Assembly: GCF_005885605.1 (NCBI RefSeq) | Contig: NZ_SZVP01000007.1 | Coordinates: forward strand, 1 to 64,000 | Direction: 5' to 3' | Length of the DNA: 64,000 nucleotides | Source: Colwellia ponticola | GTDB taxonomy: Bacteria > Pseudomonadota > Gammaproteobacteria > Enterobacterales > Alteromonadaceae | Part shown: in pieces, positions 62,016 to 64,000 of the stretch | Position numbering within the stretch: position 1 is the stretch's first letter | Layout of the letters: each line of letters opens with the position of its first letter | The notes under the pieces: generated by a model | Databases searched by the model: none | The model's input: only the letters and a program-made list of their open reading frames with translations | What the model was told of the DNA's origin: nothing | Made by a program: the position numbers and the translations under genes

Positions 62016-62651
62016 TTAAAACCAAGCTTCAGGAATTATGATGATATCGCCAGGTAACATATCAACATTAGCGCGTATCTCGCCATCTTTAATTAGTTGA
62101 TCTATCATTATTTTATATTGTTTTTGTTGACCATCTTTTATACGTATTAACACAGCATCATTACCATCTGCAAACTCTGTTAAACCGCCAACTTGAATCA
62201 TTACATCGAGTAAAGTCATGTGCTGGGTGTAATTAATTGCGCGCGGTTGTGCAGCCTCACCAATCACTCGTATTTGTTCACTAAATGGACCAACAAAGTT
62301 TTCTACCGTCACCGTTACTATGGGATCTCGTAAGTAAGTTGCTAATATTTCTTCAATTGAACGAGCTAATTCGGTTGGGGTTTTACCAGACACTTTAATA
62401 TCTTCTACTAAAGAGGTGGTAATCATACCGTCTGGGCGCACTACAAATGAACCGGACACTTCAGGGTTACGCCAAACAAAAATATTAAGCACATCACCAG
62501 AGCCGATTAAATATTTATAAGCATTTATGTTAGCGGTATCGGAAGGATGTAAAGTGGCACTAGGCAACATACTGTGTGAGCTACAGCCAGAGAGAAAAGC
62601 TGCTAGTAATAACAGTCCAACTTTTAAGTGGTTGGTAAAGCGATTATCCAT
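62016..62651 (-). CDS. XrtA-associated polysaccharide export lipoprotein (Wza-like)
   Basis: A 211-residue lipoprotein with lipobox F-L-S-G-C (C23), a polysaccharide export domain (Y-L-I-G-S-G-D-V-L-N-I-F-V-W-R-N-P-E, about 48-65; R-P-D-G-M-I-T-T-S-L-V) and one SLBB domain. It is shorter than Wza and lacks its C-terminal membrane helix. It is the first gene of the minus-strand run down to 56886. The start follows AAAGGTG. It diverges from the sugar transferase gene. Confidence 0.92.
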   Translation of the reverse strand: MDNRFTNHLKVGLLLLAAFLSGCSSHSMLPSATLHPSDTANINAYKYLIGSGDVLNIFVWRNPEVSGSFVVRPDGMITTSLVEDIKVSGKTPTELARSIEEILATYLRDPIVTVTVENFVGPFSEQIRVIGEAAQPRAINYTQHMTLLDVMIQVGGLTEFADGNDAVLIRIKDGQQKQYKIMIDQLIKDGEIRANVDMLPGDIIIIPEAWF

Positions 62652-62752
62652 AATTTACACCTTTATAAAATAATATTTAATTCAAAAAAAGACAATTGAT
62701 TGTATGATATTTTATCTTCTTTTAGCAATGTAAATTAACAGGTGTAAATTAA
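62651..62752. promoter_or_regulatory. repeated TGTAAATTA elements in the divergent gap of the exopolysaccharide locus
   Basis: Two direct copies of TGTAAATTAA (62729-62738 and 62743-62752, 14 bp apart) and one inverted TAATTTACA (62651-62659). The inverted copy extends to a perfect 11-bp match, AATTTACACCT with AGGTGTAAATT (62652-62662 and 62740-62750). One copy overlaps the export-gene ribosome site. It could be an operator, but chance in AT-rich DNA is possible. Confidence 0.35.
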
Positions 62753-62858
62753 ACGTTAACTTTAGTATGTTTTTTGTTAGAATCAAGCCTGTTTTTTGTC
62801 TTGTCGGTGGATATGTATTATATGTGGCAAATATTAATTAAAGGGAACTTAGTCAATT

Positions 62859-64000
62859 ATGTCTAGTTCTAAATTTAGCGATCTATCAACAGGCACTAAG
62901 TCCTTAATCATCATAGAACAAGTTTTATTTGTCGGCTCTTTACTGTTAACTGTGTATATAAATACACTTTATAACATTGTCGACTTTGAGATGACCTCAG
63001 AGGGGTATTTATTATTCTACGGTGTTGTCTTTGCATTACTCAATCAATTAAGTGCTTTAGCACTTGGGTTATATAACTCCAAGCTAAGAGAGAGCTTTCG
63101 GGGAATATTCCGTCGTATGTTAATGTGCGTTGCCGTGGCATTTTTTGCTGCAACCATTATCAATCCTTTATACGGAGCTTATGCGTTACCTGTAGAGTTA
63201 TTAGCAATCGCTTCATCCTTGAGCGTGTTTTTTGTTAGTGCTTTTCGTTATTTTACCTTCAAAATAGATTTTTTTGGCTTCGGTAAACGTAATGTTCTAG
63301 TTTTAGGTACAGGGCAACGCGCCTCTATTATAGAAAAACGTATGCGACGTGATGTCGACAGACAAGACTTTACTGTTCATGGTTTTGTTATTATGAAAGG
63401 TGATTCTCCCGATGGTATTCAACGGGAAACACGTATTAACTTAGAGCAGTCTTTAGTTGAGTACACTTTAACTCATGGTATTGATGAAATAGTTGTCGCT
63501 AATGATGAGCGTCGCAGTAACTTACCGGTAGATGATTTGTTTGCTTGTAAAATACGCGGCATTGAAATTATCGACATACTTGACTTTATTGAGCGTGAAA
63601 CCGGGCAAATAGCGGTTAATCTTATTTATCCAAGCTGGGTTATTTACTCTAATGGCTTTGCTTCTAATAATTACTTACGCAATACCCTTGATTGGTTTTT
63701 TAATGCGGTAATGGCGTTGTTTTTATTTTCAATTACCTGGCCAATTATGCTTATTACTATGTTATTTATGAAAATTACTGAAGGTCTGCATGCTCCTATT
63801 TTTTATAAGCAAGAACGTGTTGGCTTAGATGGCAAACCTTTTAATATTATTAAATTTCGTAGTATGCGTTTAGATGCAGAAAAAGATGGCGCGCAAATGG
63901 CCAGTGAAAACGATAACCGCATTACTAAAATCGGTCACTATTTACGTAAATATCGTATTGATGAATTACCACAAATTTGGAATGTATTGCATGGCGATAT
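62859..64000 (+). CDS. XrtA-associated sugar transferase EpsB-like, partial at the 3' end
   Basis: The reading frame from ATG 62859 (AAGGGAA ribosome site) stays open for 380 codons to the window edge. It has four or so N-terminal membrane segments (about 15-125), a nucleotide-binding-like middle domain (V-L-V-L-G-T-G-Q-R-A, about 146-155), a fifth membrane segment (about 285-305), and the start of the bacterial sugar transferase domain (Y-K-Q-E-R-V-G-L, K-F-R-S-M-R-L-D-A-E, R-I-D-E-L-P-Q-I-W-N). Such polyisoprenyl-phosphate sugar transferases start the repeat unit of the XrtA-locus exopolysaccharide. The last part lies outside the window. Confidence 0.92.
   Translation, partial: MSSSKFSDLSTGTKSLIIIEQVLFVGSLLLTVYINTLYNIVDFEMTSEGYLLFYGVVFALLNQLSALALGLYNSKLRESFRGIFRRMLMCVAVAFFAATIINPLYGAYALPVELLAIASSLSVFFVSAFRYFTFKIDFFGFGKRNVLVLGTGQRASIIEKRMRRDVDRQDFTVHGFVIMKGDSPDGIQRETRINLEQSLVEYTLTHGIDEIVVANDERRSNLPVDDLFACKIRGIEIIDILDFIERETGQIAVNLIYPSWVIYSNGFASNNYLRNTLDWFFNAVMALFLFSITWPIMLITMLFMKITEGLHAPIFYKQERVGLDGKPFNIIKFRSMRLDAEKDGAQMASENDNRITKIGHYLRKYRIDELPQIWNVLHGD

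Noticed and set aside
62652-62858. Sigma-54 -24/-12 promoter in the divergent gap of the exopolysaccharide locus
   Set aside because: I looked for TGGCAC-N5-TTGC on both strands because PrsR is a sigma-54 activator. Only a partial TGGCA (62824-62828) without a -12 GC was found.

Overview
This window is the chromosomal replication-origin region of a low-G+C marine gammaproteobacterium. Protein sequences, gene order and an XrtA/PEP-CTERM exopolysaccharide locus point to the order Alteromonadales, most likely a Colwellia-type organism. That placement is an inference from recognised families and synteny, not from a database search.

Region by region. Positions 1-382 hold a strong rRNA-type promoter firing leftwards out of the window, and then the classical block yrdA / yrdB-like / aroE / tsaC / purEK / yrdD / smg / dprA / LysM protein / def / fmt / rsmB / trkA (0.4-13.5 kb). 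This block covers shikimate and purine synthesis, tRNA t6A modification, translation start (formyl-Met), DNA uptake and potassium uptake. The reverse-strand run trkH-yigZ-pepQ and slt follows (13.7-19.3 kb), then tusA, two small putative stress genes and glyQS (19.5-24 kb).

The replication core is gyrB-recF-dnaN-dnaA on the minus strand (24.1-30.3 kb). Divergent from it is rpmH-rnpA-yidD-yidC-mnmE (30.7-34.9 kb), followed by mioC, the probable oriC (35.73-36.19 kb), and mnmG-rsmG-parA-parB (36.2-40.6 kb). oriC lies between mioC and mnmG as in enterobacteria, about 5.5 kb from dnaA. It carries two perfect DnaA boxes, further weaker ones, a dense cluster of GATC sites and an AT-rich unwinding region. 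Two perfect 16-bp parS centromere sites lie inside recF, so ParA/ParB and their targets are all present.

From 40.6 to 48.9 kb is a complete haem uptake locus. A TonB-dependent receptor, HutZ and HutX run on the minus strand, and a dedicated TonB-ExbB-ExbD motor with a HmuTUV ABC importer runs on the plus strand. The two arms diverge from a probable Fur box. A tRNA-Arg(CCG) and a two-gene RND efflux system follow (48.9-53.3 kb).

The right end (53.4-64.0 kb) is the start of an XrtA/PEP-CTERM exopolysaccharide locus. It contains the PrsK/PrsR two-component regulators, an operon of export lipoprotein, chain-length determinant, tyrosine kinase, outer-membrane barrel and ExeA-like ATPase, and a divergent EpsB-type sugar transferase cut by the window edge.

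I see no insertion sequences, prophage or CRISPR array. No clearly unknown defence or mobile system is visible. The most interesting signals are small: parS sites that shape the RecF protein, a kinase tyrosine tail overlapping the start of the next gene, a 9-bp tandem repeat inside a signal peptide, near-identical FNR-like sites at ompW and a DksA-like gene, and a mini-ORF that ends on the parB start codon.
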